A model generated the notes under the pieces. It was not told the origin of the DNA. It saw nothing but the letters and a program-made list of their open reading frames with translations, and made no database searches. This document shows positions 24,703-32,623 of a stretch of 64,000 bases of DNA, piece by piece. How positions within the stretch are numbered: position 1 is the stretch's first letter; each line of letters starts with the position of its first letter. The stretch is taken from positions 1 through 64,000 of the forward strand of contig NZ_JAVREH010000019.1 of the NCBI RefSeq assembly GCF_031845305.1, in the 5' to 3' direction. The translations under genes and the position numbers were made by a program. The stretch comes from Jatrophihabitans_A lederbergiae. GTDB lineage: Bacteria > Actinomycetota > Actinomycetes > Mycobacteriales > Jatrophihabitantaceae.

Positions 24703-26237
24703 GTTCGGGTCACCGCGAGCAGCAGGTCGACCGCCTCGTTCAACGTGCCCGCGTACACCGTCGCGGCAGCGACCTCAGCCGGCACCGTCGCGGCAGCGAC
24801 CTCAGCCGGCAAAGTCGTCGCGGTGGGAACCAGGATTCCGCGGGCGCCCGCCGCGGCGGCAGCGCCGGTATCCGAGCCGATGTCGCCGATGACGACGCAG
24901 TTCCGAACGTCCACGCCGAGCCGCGCGGCGGCCTGGTTCACCAGCCCCGGAGCCGGCTTGCGGCACCAGCAGCCGGCGTCCTTGCTGTGCGGGCACACGA
25001 ACCAACCGTCGAATGGCCCGAGGAGTTCCTCGATGCGGGCGTTCACCGCGTCGACCTGCTCGGCGGTGATGAGCCCGCGAGCGATCCCCGACTGGTTGCT
25101 GACGACGGCGATCGGAATCCCCGCATTGCGCAGCCGGTCCAGCGCCAGTCGAGCGCCCGGCATCGGCGATACCCTTTCCGGGTCGCCGTTGTACGGCACG
25201 TCGATAACGATTGTCCCGTCCCGGTCGAGCAACACCGCGGCCGGCCGGCGTGGGCCGCGGCGGACGCGGCGGTGCCGATGGATGCCGGCGACCCAGTGCG
25301 AGGACGCCAGGGGTGGAATCACCAGGCTGGTGCTGGCCATTCTCGCTACCTCGGCCAGGTCACGCGGACCGGGCTTGATGCGCAGCCAGGCGAACTCCGC
25401 GCTGCTGGCGGCCCAGGCGACGCCGGTAATTGCCGCCAGCCTGCGACGGCGCTCGAGCGAGGCGAGCACCGTGACGAGCAGTGCCGAGGTCGCGAACAGG
25501 TGCTGTGGGCGCCGGCCCAGCGACGCGTCGGCCCGACGGCGCCAGCCCCGGCCGTGCAGCCGCCGCATCAACACGTCGTCGGCGTTGCCGCGCTGCTGCG
25601 CCGCGCTGGCCCACCAGCCGGCCGGCCGCACCGGATGGGTGGTGCGGCGCTCTCCCTGGCTGAGCAGGTAACCGAGGTCCAGCACCCGCAGGGCAAGGTC
25701 GGCGTCCTCGCGGAAGGCGCGGGGAAACTGCTCGTCGAAGCCGCCGAGCCGGCGCAGCACCGAAAGCCGGTACGCCATGTCGGCGGTGATCCAGCGCGCG
25801 GACGACAAACCCGCGGTGCCACGCTCCCAGTCGTTGGGACGCCGATCCGCCGGCAGCGGCACGTCGATCCGTCCCTGCACACCGCCCATCACGTCCGGCG
25901 CGTCGGACAGGTCATCAGCCACGTCAGACATCCAGGTGCGGCTGACGACCACGTCGTCGTCGAGGAACACCACCCACTCGGTGTCACACTCGCGCCAGCC
26001 GGCGTTGCGAGCCGCGGCCGGCCCACGACCTCCGGTGCGGAGCAGCTTCACCGGCACGTCGGCGATGTCGGCGAGGTTCAGACCAGCGGCGGCGTCCCGG
26101 CGGTCATCCACGAGATAGATCGTGGGCAGCTCGACCGATGCGGTTTGTGCTGATTCCACAAGGCTGTTGAGCAACACGGCCAGGGACGGGCGACCGACAG
26201 TGGGAACGACGATGCTGTAGCGAGCCCCCGGGCTCAT
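24699..26237 (-). CDS. Fusion of GT2 glycosyltransferase and HAD-IIIA (GmhB-type) phosphatase
   Basis: A 512-residue two-domain protein. Residues about 1-300 are a GT-A family 2 glycosyltransferase (YSIVVPTVGRPSLAVLL, donor-site VVFLDDDVVV, GGFDEQFPRAFREDADLALR). Residues about 325-500 are a HAD-IIIA histidinol-phosphatase/GmhB-type phosphatase (VLLDRDGTIVIDVPY, SNQSGIARG, Zn-binding CPHSKDAGCWCRKPAPGL, GDIGSDTGAA). The C-x-H...C-x-C zinc loop is the hallmark of D-glycero-D-manno-heptose-1,7-bisphosphate phosphatase, which completes the pathway between the two HldE activities. Fusion of this step to a glycosyltransferase is unusual. The C-terminus contains a duplicated nonapeptide from a 27-bp tandem repeat. 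Confidence 0.92.
   Translation of the reverse strand: MSPGARYSIVVPTVGRPSLAVLLNSLVESAQTASVELPTIYLVDDRRDAAAGLNLADIADVPVKLLRTGGRGPAAARNAGWRECDTEWVVFLDDDVVVSRTWMSDVADDLSDAPDVMGGVQGRIDVPLPADRRPNDWERGTAGLSSARWITADMAYRLSVLRRLGGFDEQFPRAFREDADLALRVLDLGYLLSQGERRTTHPVRPAGWWASAAQQRGNADDVLMRRLHGRGWRRRADASLGRRPQHLFATSALLVTVLASLERRRRLAAITGVAWAASSAEFAWLRIKPGPRDLAEVARMASTSLVIPPLASSHWVAGIHRHRRVRRGPRRPAAVLLDRDGTIVIDVPYNGDPERVSPMPGARLALDRLRNAGIPIAVVSNQSGIARGLITAEQVDAVNARIEELLGPFDGWFVCPHSKDAGCWCRKPAPGLVNQAAARLGVDVRNCVVIGDIGSDTGAAAAAGARGILVPTATTLPAEVAAATVPAEVAAATVYAGTLNEAVDLLLAVTRT
24757..24810. repeat. 27-bp perfect tandem duplication inside a gene
   Basis: Two identical 27-bp units (24757-24783 and 24784-24810) encode the repeated nonapeptide PAEVAAATV near the end of the GT2-HAD protein. 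The unit preserves frame and lies after the catalytic parts. Confidence 0.9.
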
Positions 26238-27895
26238 CGACCACTGCCGAGAGCGGGCCTGCGCACCGCGAACGGCCCGATGGCCAGCAGATCGACGGGG
26301 GTCGACCCGAAGCACTCCAGAGCGTCCATCGGTGAGTCCACCATCGGCCGTCCCGCCGTGTTCAGGCTGGTGTTGACGACCACCGGCAGGCCGGTCTGCT
26401 GCTCGAAGGACTGCAGCATCCGGGCCACCAGCGGCTCGTCGGCCGGGTCGACGGTCTGGATTCGGGCGGTGCCGTCGACGTGCACCACGGCCGGAATCCG
26501 CTGCTGCCACTCAGGTGCGACGTCGTGCACGAACAGCATGTACGGCGAGGGCATCGGTCCGCCGGAGAACAGCTCGGACGCCCGCGAGGCCAGCACCATC
26601 GGCGCCACCGGGCGGAACTGCTCCCGACCCTTGACGTCGTTGAGCCGCTGCAGGTTCGCCTCTCGGCCAGGGTGGGCCATCAGGGAGCGGTGGCCGAGTG
26701 CGCGCGGGCCGTACTCGCTGCGGCCCTGGACCCAGGCGACGATGCTGTCGTCGGCAAGCGCCGTGGCAACGTCCTGAGCGATGTCGGCGGGCCGGTCAAA
26801 CGGCAGCCTGGCGGTGCGCAGCACCTGCTCGATCTCGTCGTCGGACCAGCCCCGTCCGAGGTCCGCGCCGGTGAACGGGGCCATCGGGTCACCGAGGTCC
26901 TGCGCCGCGCTCAGGGCGCCGCCCAGCGCGGTCCCGGCGTCACCGGCGGCCGGCTGCACCCACACCTGCTCGAACGGGCTGTCCCGCCAGAGCTTGGTGT
27001 TCGCGACGCAATTCAGCGCGACGCCGCCGGCGAGCGCGAGGTTGCGGCTGCCGGACTGCTCGTACAGCCAGGTGGCGAGGTCGTGCAGCACCTCTTCGAG
27101 CACCGCCTGCAGGCTCGCGGCGAGGTCGGCGTGCTCGGGCCCCCAGGGCTGGGCGGGCTCGCGCTTCTTGGTGAGCACGTCCCATTCGACACCCACGGTA
27201 CGAAAACCCCCGTCACCGGTGGCGTGCACATGCTGACGCAGGTAGTCCAGGTGTCGCGGTTTGCCATACGAGGCAAGGGCCATCACCTTGTACTCGTCCG
27301 AGCTGCGCAGAAAGCCCAGGTGCTGCGTGCCGTCCTCGTAGAGCAATCCGAGGGAGTGCGGCAGTTGCTGGCTGTACAGGGTCTGCAGGTTGCCGCCCGA
27401 GTACACCCCGGCCAGGTGGCTGTGCTGCTCGCCGCGGCCGTCGAGCACCAGCACCGCGCAGTCGCCGCCGAAGGGAGCGGCCAACCCGGCGGATGCGGCG
27501 TGTGCAACGTGATGCGGCACGAACCGGACCTTCGACGGGTCGAGCCCGGGCAGCGCCGTCGCGAGGAAGTCCGGCGCGGTGACCGCGTACCGGTGCCGCA
27601 GCTCGTCCCACGGGTCGAACACACCGAGCTCGGCCGGCGCCAGGTGCAGGCTGGGATCGAAGGAGTACGTGATCGCGTCGAGGTCTTCGGGCCGCAACCC
27701 GGCACTGTCGAGGCACCAGGCCGCCGCCAGCTCAGGAAGTTCCCAGGCCGCGAACGGAACCGGCCTTTTCCCGTGCTTGCGCCTGCTGAAACGCTCTTCT
27801 TCCGCGGCGGCCGAGATCCGGCCGTCGACCAGGAGGGCGGCGGCCGGGTCATGGTAAAGAGCGTTGATGCCGAGGATGCGCATGCTGGTCGCCAT
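26234..27895 (-). CDS. Carbamoyltransferase (NodU/CmcH family)
   Basis: A 553-residue O-carbamoyltransferase, transferring carbamoyl from carbamoyl phosphate via carbamoyl-AMP onto a hydroxyl group. The N-terminal Kae1-like domain has MRILGINALYHDPAAALLVD, the metal-binding HHVAHAASAG, the glycine-rich VLDGRGEQHS and LALAGGVALNCVANTKL. The C-terminal YrdC-like domain has RSEYGPRALGHRSLMAHP and GLPVVVNTSLNTAGRPMVDS. NodU carbamoylates Nod-factor sugars, so the likely target here is a sugar of the heptose glycan. It is the first gene of the nine-gene overlapped operon. Confidence 0.95.
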   Translation of the reverse strand: MATSMRILGINALYHDPAAALLVDGRISAAAEEERFSRRKHGKRPVPFAAWELPELAAAWCLDSAGLRPEDLDAITYSFDPSLHLAPAELGVFDPWDELRHRYAVTAPDFLATALPGLDPSKVRFVPHHVAHAASAGLAAPFGGDCAVLVLDGRGEQHSHLAGVYSGGNLQTLYSQQLPHSLGLLYEDGTQHLGFLRSSDEYKVMALASYGKPRHLDYLRQHVHATGDGGFRTVGVEWDVLTKKREPAQPWGPEHADLAASLQAVLEEVLHDLATWLYEQSGSRNLALAGGVALNCVANTKLWRDSPFEQVWVQPAAGDAGTALGGALSAAQDLGDPMAPFTGADLGRGWSDDEIEQVLRTARLPFDRPADIAQDVATALADDSIVAWVQGRSEYGPRALGHRSLMAHPGREANLQRLNDVKGREQFRPVAPMVLASRASELFSGGPMPSPYMLFVHDVAPEWQQRIPAVVHVDGTARIQTVDPADEPLVARMLQSFEQQTGLPVVVNTSLNTAGRPMVDSPMDALECFGSTPVDLLAIGPFAVRRPALGSGR

Positions 27896-28084
27896 AACTT
27901 CCGATGTCCATTACGGCAGCGGCAGACGGCGATGACCCGGCGGGACTGCACACCCGCGAAGGCCGATCGGTCGCTGCCTGTCGGTCGACGCGACCGAGTA
28001 ATACTGCCGTAGCTGCCTGTCCAGCTTCGAAGCGACTCTATGCGGAGAAGTGCTTTTACGCCAGCATCCGAAGAGAAGCGCTTC

Positions 28085-29059
28085 TCACACCGACCTTGCG
28101 GCCGCGAGTGCTTCTATGGTGCGGTTTAACCCGTCTTGCCAGGTCACCAGCGGGCGCCAGCCGAGTTCACGCTCGATCAGGGCAGTGTCCGGACGACGCA
28201 CCATCGGATCGTCGACAGGCCGTGGAACGAAGTCGATTCGCGATCCGGAACCGGTTGCCGCGACCACATGCTGAGCCAGTTCCAGCACCGTCATCTCGTC
28301 CGGGCTGCCCACGTTGACCGGTCCCGGTAGTTGGCTGGCGGCGACCGCGATAATGCCGCGCACGGTGTCGTCGACGAAGCATACCGAGCGGGTCTGGCTG
28401 CCGTCCCCGGCGACCGTGACCGGCGCCCCGTCCAGCGCCTGCTGCACGAACGTCGGTATGGCACGGCCGTCGTCCAGGCGCATTCGCGGACCGTAGGTGT
28501 TGAAGATGCGTACGATCGCGGTGTCGACCTCATGGGTCGTGCGGTAGGCCATGGTGAGTGCCTCGGCGAACCGTTTCGCCTCGTCATAGACACCGCGCGG
28601 TCCGACCGGGTTCACGTGACCCCAGTAGGTTTCCGGCTGCGGGTGCACCTGCGGGTCGCCATAGGTTTCAGAGGTGGATGCCAGCAGAAAACGAGCACCC
28701 TTCTCTTTCGCCAGGCCCAGCGCGTGCAGCGTGCCGATGCTGCCGACCTTCATCGTTTCGATCGGCAGCCGCAGGTAGTCAGCGGGTGACGCGGGAGAGG
28801 CGAAGTGCAGTACGAGGTCGACCGGGCCGGGGACGTGCACGTAATCGGTGACATCGCACTTGATCAGGCGAAAGCCCGGCCGGGACCGCAGGTGGGCCAC
28901 ATTGTCCGGCGAGCTGGTCAAGAAGTTGTCCAGGCACGTCACGTCGGTGCCGGCCGCGAGCAGTTCGTCACACAGGTGGGAACCGAGAAAGCCCGCGCCC
29001 CCGGTCACCACGGCGTGGTGGAAGACCGGTGATCCGGAACGAACGGAATTCTCGCGCAT
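28085..29059 (-). CDS. NAD-dependent extended SDR, UDP-glucuronate decarboxylase-like
   Basis: A 324-residue extended SDR. It has the Rossmann motif VTGGAGFLGSHLCDELL (about 18-34), FASPASPADYLRLPIETMKV and STSETYGDPQVHPQPE, the catalytic YDEAKR, and RIFNTYGPRMRLDDGR, the pattern of UDP-glucuronate decarboxylase (UXS) that makes UDP-xylose. It lies 189 bases upstream of the carbamoyltransferase on the same strand, so it probably supplies a nucleotide sugar to the same glycan. An alternative is an epimerase acting on a nucleotide-heptose. A 14-bp palindrome (28073-28086) overlaps its stop codon. Confidence 0.88.
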   Translation of the reverse strand: MRENSVRSGSPVFHHAVVTGGAGFLGSHLCDELLAAGTDVTCLDNFLTSSPDNVAHLRSRPGFRLIKCDVTDYVHVPGPVDLVLHFASPASPADYLRLPIETMKVGSIGTLHALGLAKEKGARFLLASTSETYGDPQVHPQPETYWGHVNPVGPRGVYDEAKRFAEALTMAYRTTHEVDTAIVRIFNTYGPRMRLDDGRAIPTFVQQALDGAPVTVAGDGSQTRSVCFVDDTVRGIIAVAASQLPGPVNVGSPDEMTVLELAQHVVAATGSGSRIDFVPRPVDDPMVRRPDTALIERELGWRPLVTWQDGLNRTIEALAAARSV

Positions 29060-29247
29060 GGCCTGCCTATCGCTGAGAACGCTGGGGTTCAGCGGACTCA
29101 GCAGACACGATGACCTCGCACCGTGTCAACCGACGGTGATTTCGACTGCGAGGCAAGCCGGGCGGGCGGGTAGATTCGCCCGTGGGCGCGCCATGCCACG
29201 CCTGAGCCGTCTGAACAATCAGCGGTTGTCCTGAAGGCAGGTTCTCG

Positions 29248-29469
29248 ATGACGTCACCCGATCCCGATCCGGCCGACACCCCCGGCCTCGAACCCGGTGG
29301 CGGCGTTCCGCCCGGGGAGACCCCGCCCGGAGAGTCAGCCATCTCAGGGCTGTCCCACCAGGAGGCTCCGCCCGGACGCGTGATCACGCCTGTTGCCCTT
29401 GCGATCATTGGGACAATCGTGCTGCTGGTTGTCCTCTACGTGCTGGCGCGCGCGATCTCGCTCTTCTAG
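29248..29469 (+). CDS. DUF6480 small membrane protein
   Basis: A 73-residue protein. The N-terminus DPADTPGLEPGGGVPPGETP is the characteristic glycine/proline-rich DUF6480 motif, followed by a single C-terminal transmembrane helix (about residues 48-70). The family is actinobacterial, of unknown function, and often associated with stress-response genes. It stands alone, divergent from the UXS-like gene and convergent with the phytoene-desaturase-like gene. Confidence 0.85.
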   Translation: MTSPDPDPADTPGLEPGGGVPPGETPPGESAISGLSHQEAPPGRVITPVALAIIGTIVLLVVLYVLARAISLF

Positions 29470-29490
29470 AAGCGTTCTCTTCCGGCCGGC

Positions 29491-29528
29491 TCTGTTCCAG
29501 CCAGCTCTGTTCCAGCCAGCTCTGTTCC
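29491..29528. repeat. 15-bp tandem repeat, about 2.5 copies
   Basis: The unit tctgttccagccagc occurs at 29491-29505 and 29506-29520, with a partial third copy to 29528, in the short gap between the convergent DUF6480 and oxidoreductase genes. It does not encode part of either protein. Confidence 0.85.
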
Positions 29529-29536
29529 GGACGCCG

Positions 29537-31237
29537 CTAGCGCCGGGTGGCATCGACCTCGGCGGTGTCGGGCACAGCCGGCACGGCGGGCATCGCCGTC
29601 GAGCGGTCCGGCCCGTAGATCCGGCTCAGCGCCGTCCGCGTCAGGTAACGCCGGGCGCCACCGAGCGCTCCGGCGCGGGCCAGCGCGGCGTGCGCGGCAT
29701 TGGACCCGGGAGCGCCGTGCACGCCACCACCCGGGTGAGCCGACGATCCGGCCAGGAACAGCCTGTCGATCGGCGTGGACGCCCCCCCCAGCCCGGGCAC
29801 CGGACGGAAGATGAGCTGCTGGTGCAGTTGCGCCGTGCCGCCGTTGACGGTGCCGCCCACCAGTGACGGGTCCTCTTCCTCGATCTTTCCCGGTGACTGG
29901 ACGTACCGGCCGACCACCCGATCTCCGAACCCCGGGGCGTGCCGCTCCAGCGTCCGCTCCACCAGGGCGACATGGTCGGCGACCATCTCGTCGGTGTGCT
30001 CGACGCCGGGCGGCAGGTGGGTGTAGGCCCACGCCGACTCGGTGCCCTCGGGGGAACGGCTCGGGTCCGACGTCGTCATCTGGCCGAAAAGCAGGAAGGG
30101 CCGGTCCGGAACCCGCCGGGTCGCCAGGTCCGCGGCGTAGTCGGTCAGGCCGTCCAGGTCGACGCCCAGGTGCACGGTGCCGGCGCCGGCCGCCTCGGCG
30201 GCGGTCCACGGAACGGGTGTGCGCAGCGCCCAGTCGATTTTCAGGGTGGGCAGGTCCCACTGGAAATTGCGCAGATCGGCGACGAACCGCGCCGGCAACC
30301 GGGACTCCCCCACCAGCTCGCGGAACAGGATCGGTGCCGTCACATCGGCGAGCACCGCCTGCCGCGCCCGGATCACCTCACCGCCCCGGAGCCGGACACC
30401 GGACGCGCGGCCACCCTCGATCAGGATCGATTCCACCGGGCTCTCGAAGCGGACCGAGCCGCCGATGCTGCGCAGCCGATTGCCGAGGGACTCGGTCAGC
30501 CTGCCAGCACCGCCCACCGGCACCGGAAAGCCGTAGCTCTGCCCCAGCATGGCGAGCAGCCAGCCGTACACCGCACTGCCGGCACCGTCCGGTGGCAGGT
30601 CCGCGTGCAGGGCGTTGCCGGCCAGCAGCATCGGGCCACCCACCCCGTTGAAGCGCTCCTCACCGAACCGGCGCACCGGCAGGGCCGCCAGCCGCGCCAT
30701 CCGCAGGGCCCCCGCCACGCCGAGCGTCCGGGCGAGACGCTGGACGGGCATCAGAGCGGGCAGCGGATGCAGCAGGGCATCCAGCACGGGCTGCCGGATC
30801 TGCTCCCACTCCTCGTGCATCCGGATCCAGGCGTCGCCGTCGCCGGCCGCGAACTTGTCCACCGACGCCGCCGTCGCCTGGACATCGCGGGACAGCCGGG
30901 CCGAGGAGTCGTCCGGGAACACATGGGTGACCACGGCCGGGGCGTGCGTCCAGCTCAGCCCGTGCTTGTCCAGGTCCAGGGCATTGATGACCGGGGACGC
31001 CGCGGCCAGCGGGTAGAACGCGCTGAACAGGTCCGACAGGTAGCCCGGCGTGGTGACCTCCGCCGAGCGCACGGCACCGCCCAGGTGCGGCGTCGCCTCG
31101 CAGACGACGACATCCCAGCCGGCGTCGGCAAGCAGGTTGGCGGCCACCAGGCCGTTGTGGCCGGCGCCGATGACGACAGCGTCCGGTACATCGTCTCCGC
31201 GGGTCGGCGTGCCGGCGCGGTTGGGTCCAGTCTTCAT
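29537..31237 (-). CDS. Phytoene-desaturase-like FAD-dependent oxidoreductase (PYROXD2-like)
   Basis: A flavoprotein of about 566 residues from the ATG at 31237. The N-terminal dinucleotide-binding motif is DAVVIGAGHNGLVAANLLAD, followed by GGAVRSAEVTTPGYLSD; the C-terminal FAD motif is LFLAGSSAHPGGGVHGAPGSN. This signature marks the phytoene dehydrogenase/PYROXD2-like branch of amine-oxidase-fold enzymes, many of unknown substrate; no crtB or other carotenoid gene is nearby. The frame is open to 31546 but the extra residues are not family-like and overlap the divergent alcohol dehydrogenase. Confidence 0.9.
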   Translation of the reverse strand: MKTGPNRAGTPTRGDDVPDAVVIGAGHNGLVAANLLADAGWDVVVCEATPHLGGAVRSAEVTTPGYLSDLFSAFYPLAAASPVINALDLDKHGLSWTHAPAVVTHVFPDDSSARLSRDVQATAASVDKFAAGDGDAWIRMHEEWEQIRQPVLDALLHPLPALMPVQRLARTLGVAGALRMARLAALPVRRFGEERFNGVGGPMLLAGNALHADLPPDGAGSAVYGWLLAMLGQSYGFPVPVGGAGRLTESLGNRLRSIGGSVRFESPVESILIEGGRASGVRLRGGEVIRARQAVLADVTAPILFRELVGESRLPARFVADLRNFQWDLPTLKIDWALRTPVPWTAAEAAGAGTVHLGVDLDGLTDYAADLATRRVPDRPFLLFGQMTTSDPSRSPEGTESAWAYTHLPPGVEHTDEMVADHVALVERTLERHAPGFGDRVVGRYVQSPGKIEEEDPSLVGGTVNGGTAQLHQQLIFRPVPGLGGASTPIDRLFLAGSSAHPGGGVHGAPGSNAAHAALARAGALGGARRYLTRTALSRIYGPDRSTAMPAVPAVPDTAEVDATRR

Positions 31238-31388
31238 CGCTCGACCGTACCGCCGCTCATGCTTTACTGGGCGAGCGTCCGGCTGAGCGACAGTGAGTGA
31301 CGCGAGATCTCGTTCCGCCCGCAGCGGCGTGACGTTCCGCCATCGGCCGGCTGTGGCGGGCCGATGGATCGCCACTGGAGGGCACCCA

Positions 31389-32573
31389 ATGAAAGCACTG
31401 ACCTGGCAGGGAAACCAGAACGTCAGCGTCGAGGACGTTGCCGACCCGGTGATCCAGCAGCCGACGGACGCGATCATCCGGGTGACGTCGACCGCGATCT
31501 GCGGCTCCGACCTGCACCTGTACGGCGTGCTCGGCCCGTACCTCAAGCCCGGTGACGTCCTCGGTCACGAGGCGATGGGCATCGTCGAAGAGGTCGGGCC
31601 GGAGGTGTCGCACATAGCGGCCGGTGACCGGGTGGTCATTCCCTTCAACATCTCGTGCGGGCACTGCTGGATGTGCGAGCGCGGCCTGTTCGCCCAGTGC
31701 GAGACGACGCAGATGCGCTCGCAGGGCAAGGGCGCGCAGCTGTTCGGCTACACGTCGCTGTACGGCTCGGTTCCCGGCGGCCAGGCCGAGTACCTGCGCG
31801 TGCCGCAGGCCCAGTTCGGCCCCATCAAGGTGCCGGTCGGCCCGCCGGACGAGCAGTTCCTGTACCTGTCCGACATCCTGCCCACCGCGTGGCAGGCGGT
31901 CGCCTATGCCGACGTGCCGAAGGGCGGCACCCTTGCCGTGCTCGGGCTGGGTCCGGTGGGGCAGTTCTGCGTCCGGGTGGCCAGACACCTCGGCGTTGAA
32001 AGGGTGATCGGCATCGACCGGGTGCCCGGCCGGATGGCCCTGGCCCGGGAGTTCGGCGCGGAGACGATCGATCTGGACAGTGTCGACGACCTGGCCACCG
32101 AGTTGATCGACCGGGTGAACGGCCGCGGGCCGGACTCGGTCATCGATGCGGTAGGCATGGAGGCGCACGGCAACGCGGGCGTCGGCCTCGCACAGAAGAT
32201 GACCGGGCTACTGCCCGACGCGATCGCGCAGAAGGTCACTGACCGGGCCGCGCTGGACCGGCTCGACGCGCTGCACGCCGCCCTCAAGGCGGTCCGCCGG
32301 GGCGGCACGGTGTCGGTCAGTGGCGTCTATGGCGGCGAGATCGACCCGATGCCGATGATGGAGATGTTCGACCGCGGCGTCCAGCTACGGATGGGGCAGG
32401 CACACGTCCGGCGGTGGACCGACGAGATCCTGCCGCTGGTACTGGACGAATCCGACCCGCTCGGCACCAAGCGGCTGGCCACCCACCGGCTACCGCTGGC
32501 CCAGGCGGCGAGCGCGTACGAGATGTTCCAGAAGAAAGAGGACGGCTGCGTCAAGGTGGTGCTCAAACCGTAA
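31389..32573 (+). CDS. Zinc-dependent alcohol dehydrogenase (formaldehyde-dehydrogenase-like)
   Basis: A 394-residue medium-chain dehydrogenase. Catalytic-zinc ligands are in CGSDLHLYG and GHEAMGIVEEVGP; the structural-zinc cysteines are in SCGHCWMCERGLFAQC; NAD binding is in LGLGPVGQFCVRVA. The extended middle region and the MEAHG segment are typical of glutathione-independent formaldehyde-dehydrogenase-like enzymes (FdhA group) of actinobacteria. The true substrate is unknown. It begins at the ATG at 31389, after GGAGGG (31378-31383), divergent from the flavoprotein. Confidence 0.92.
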   Translation: MKALTWQGNQNVSVEDVADPVIQQPTDAIIRVTSTAICGSDLHLYGVLGPYLKPGDVLGHEAMGIVEEVGPEVSHIAAGDRVVIPFNISCGHCWMCERGLFAQCETTQMRSQGKGAQLFGYTSLYGSVPGGQAEYLRVPQAQFGPIKVPVGPPDEQFLYLSDILPTAWQAVAYADVPKGGTLAVLGLGPVGQFCVRVARHLGVERVIGIDRVPGRMALAREFGAETIDLDSVDDLATELIDRVNGRGPDSVIDAVGMEAHGNAGVGLAQKMTGLLPDAIAQKVTDRAALDRLDALHAALKAVRRGGTVSVSGVYGGEIDPMPMMEMFDRGVQLRMGQAHVRRWTDEILPLVLDESDPLGTKRLATHRLPLAQAASAYEMFQKKEDGCVKVVLKP

Positions 32574-32623
32574 AGCCGCCCGATCACGGGAAAGCCACTC
32601 GTTCACCGGGAAAGCCACGATCA

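Noticed and set aside
29537..31237. Carotenoid biosynthesis cluster
   Set aside because: The desaturase-like protein belongs to a broad flavoprotein group and no phytoene synthase or cyclase gene is nearby.
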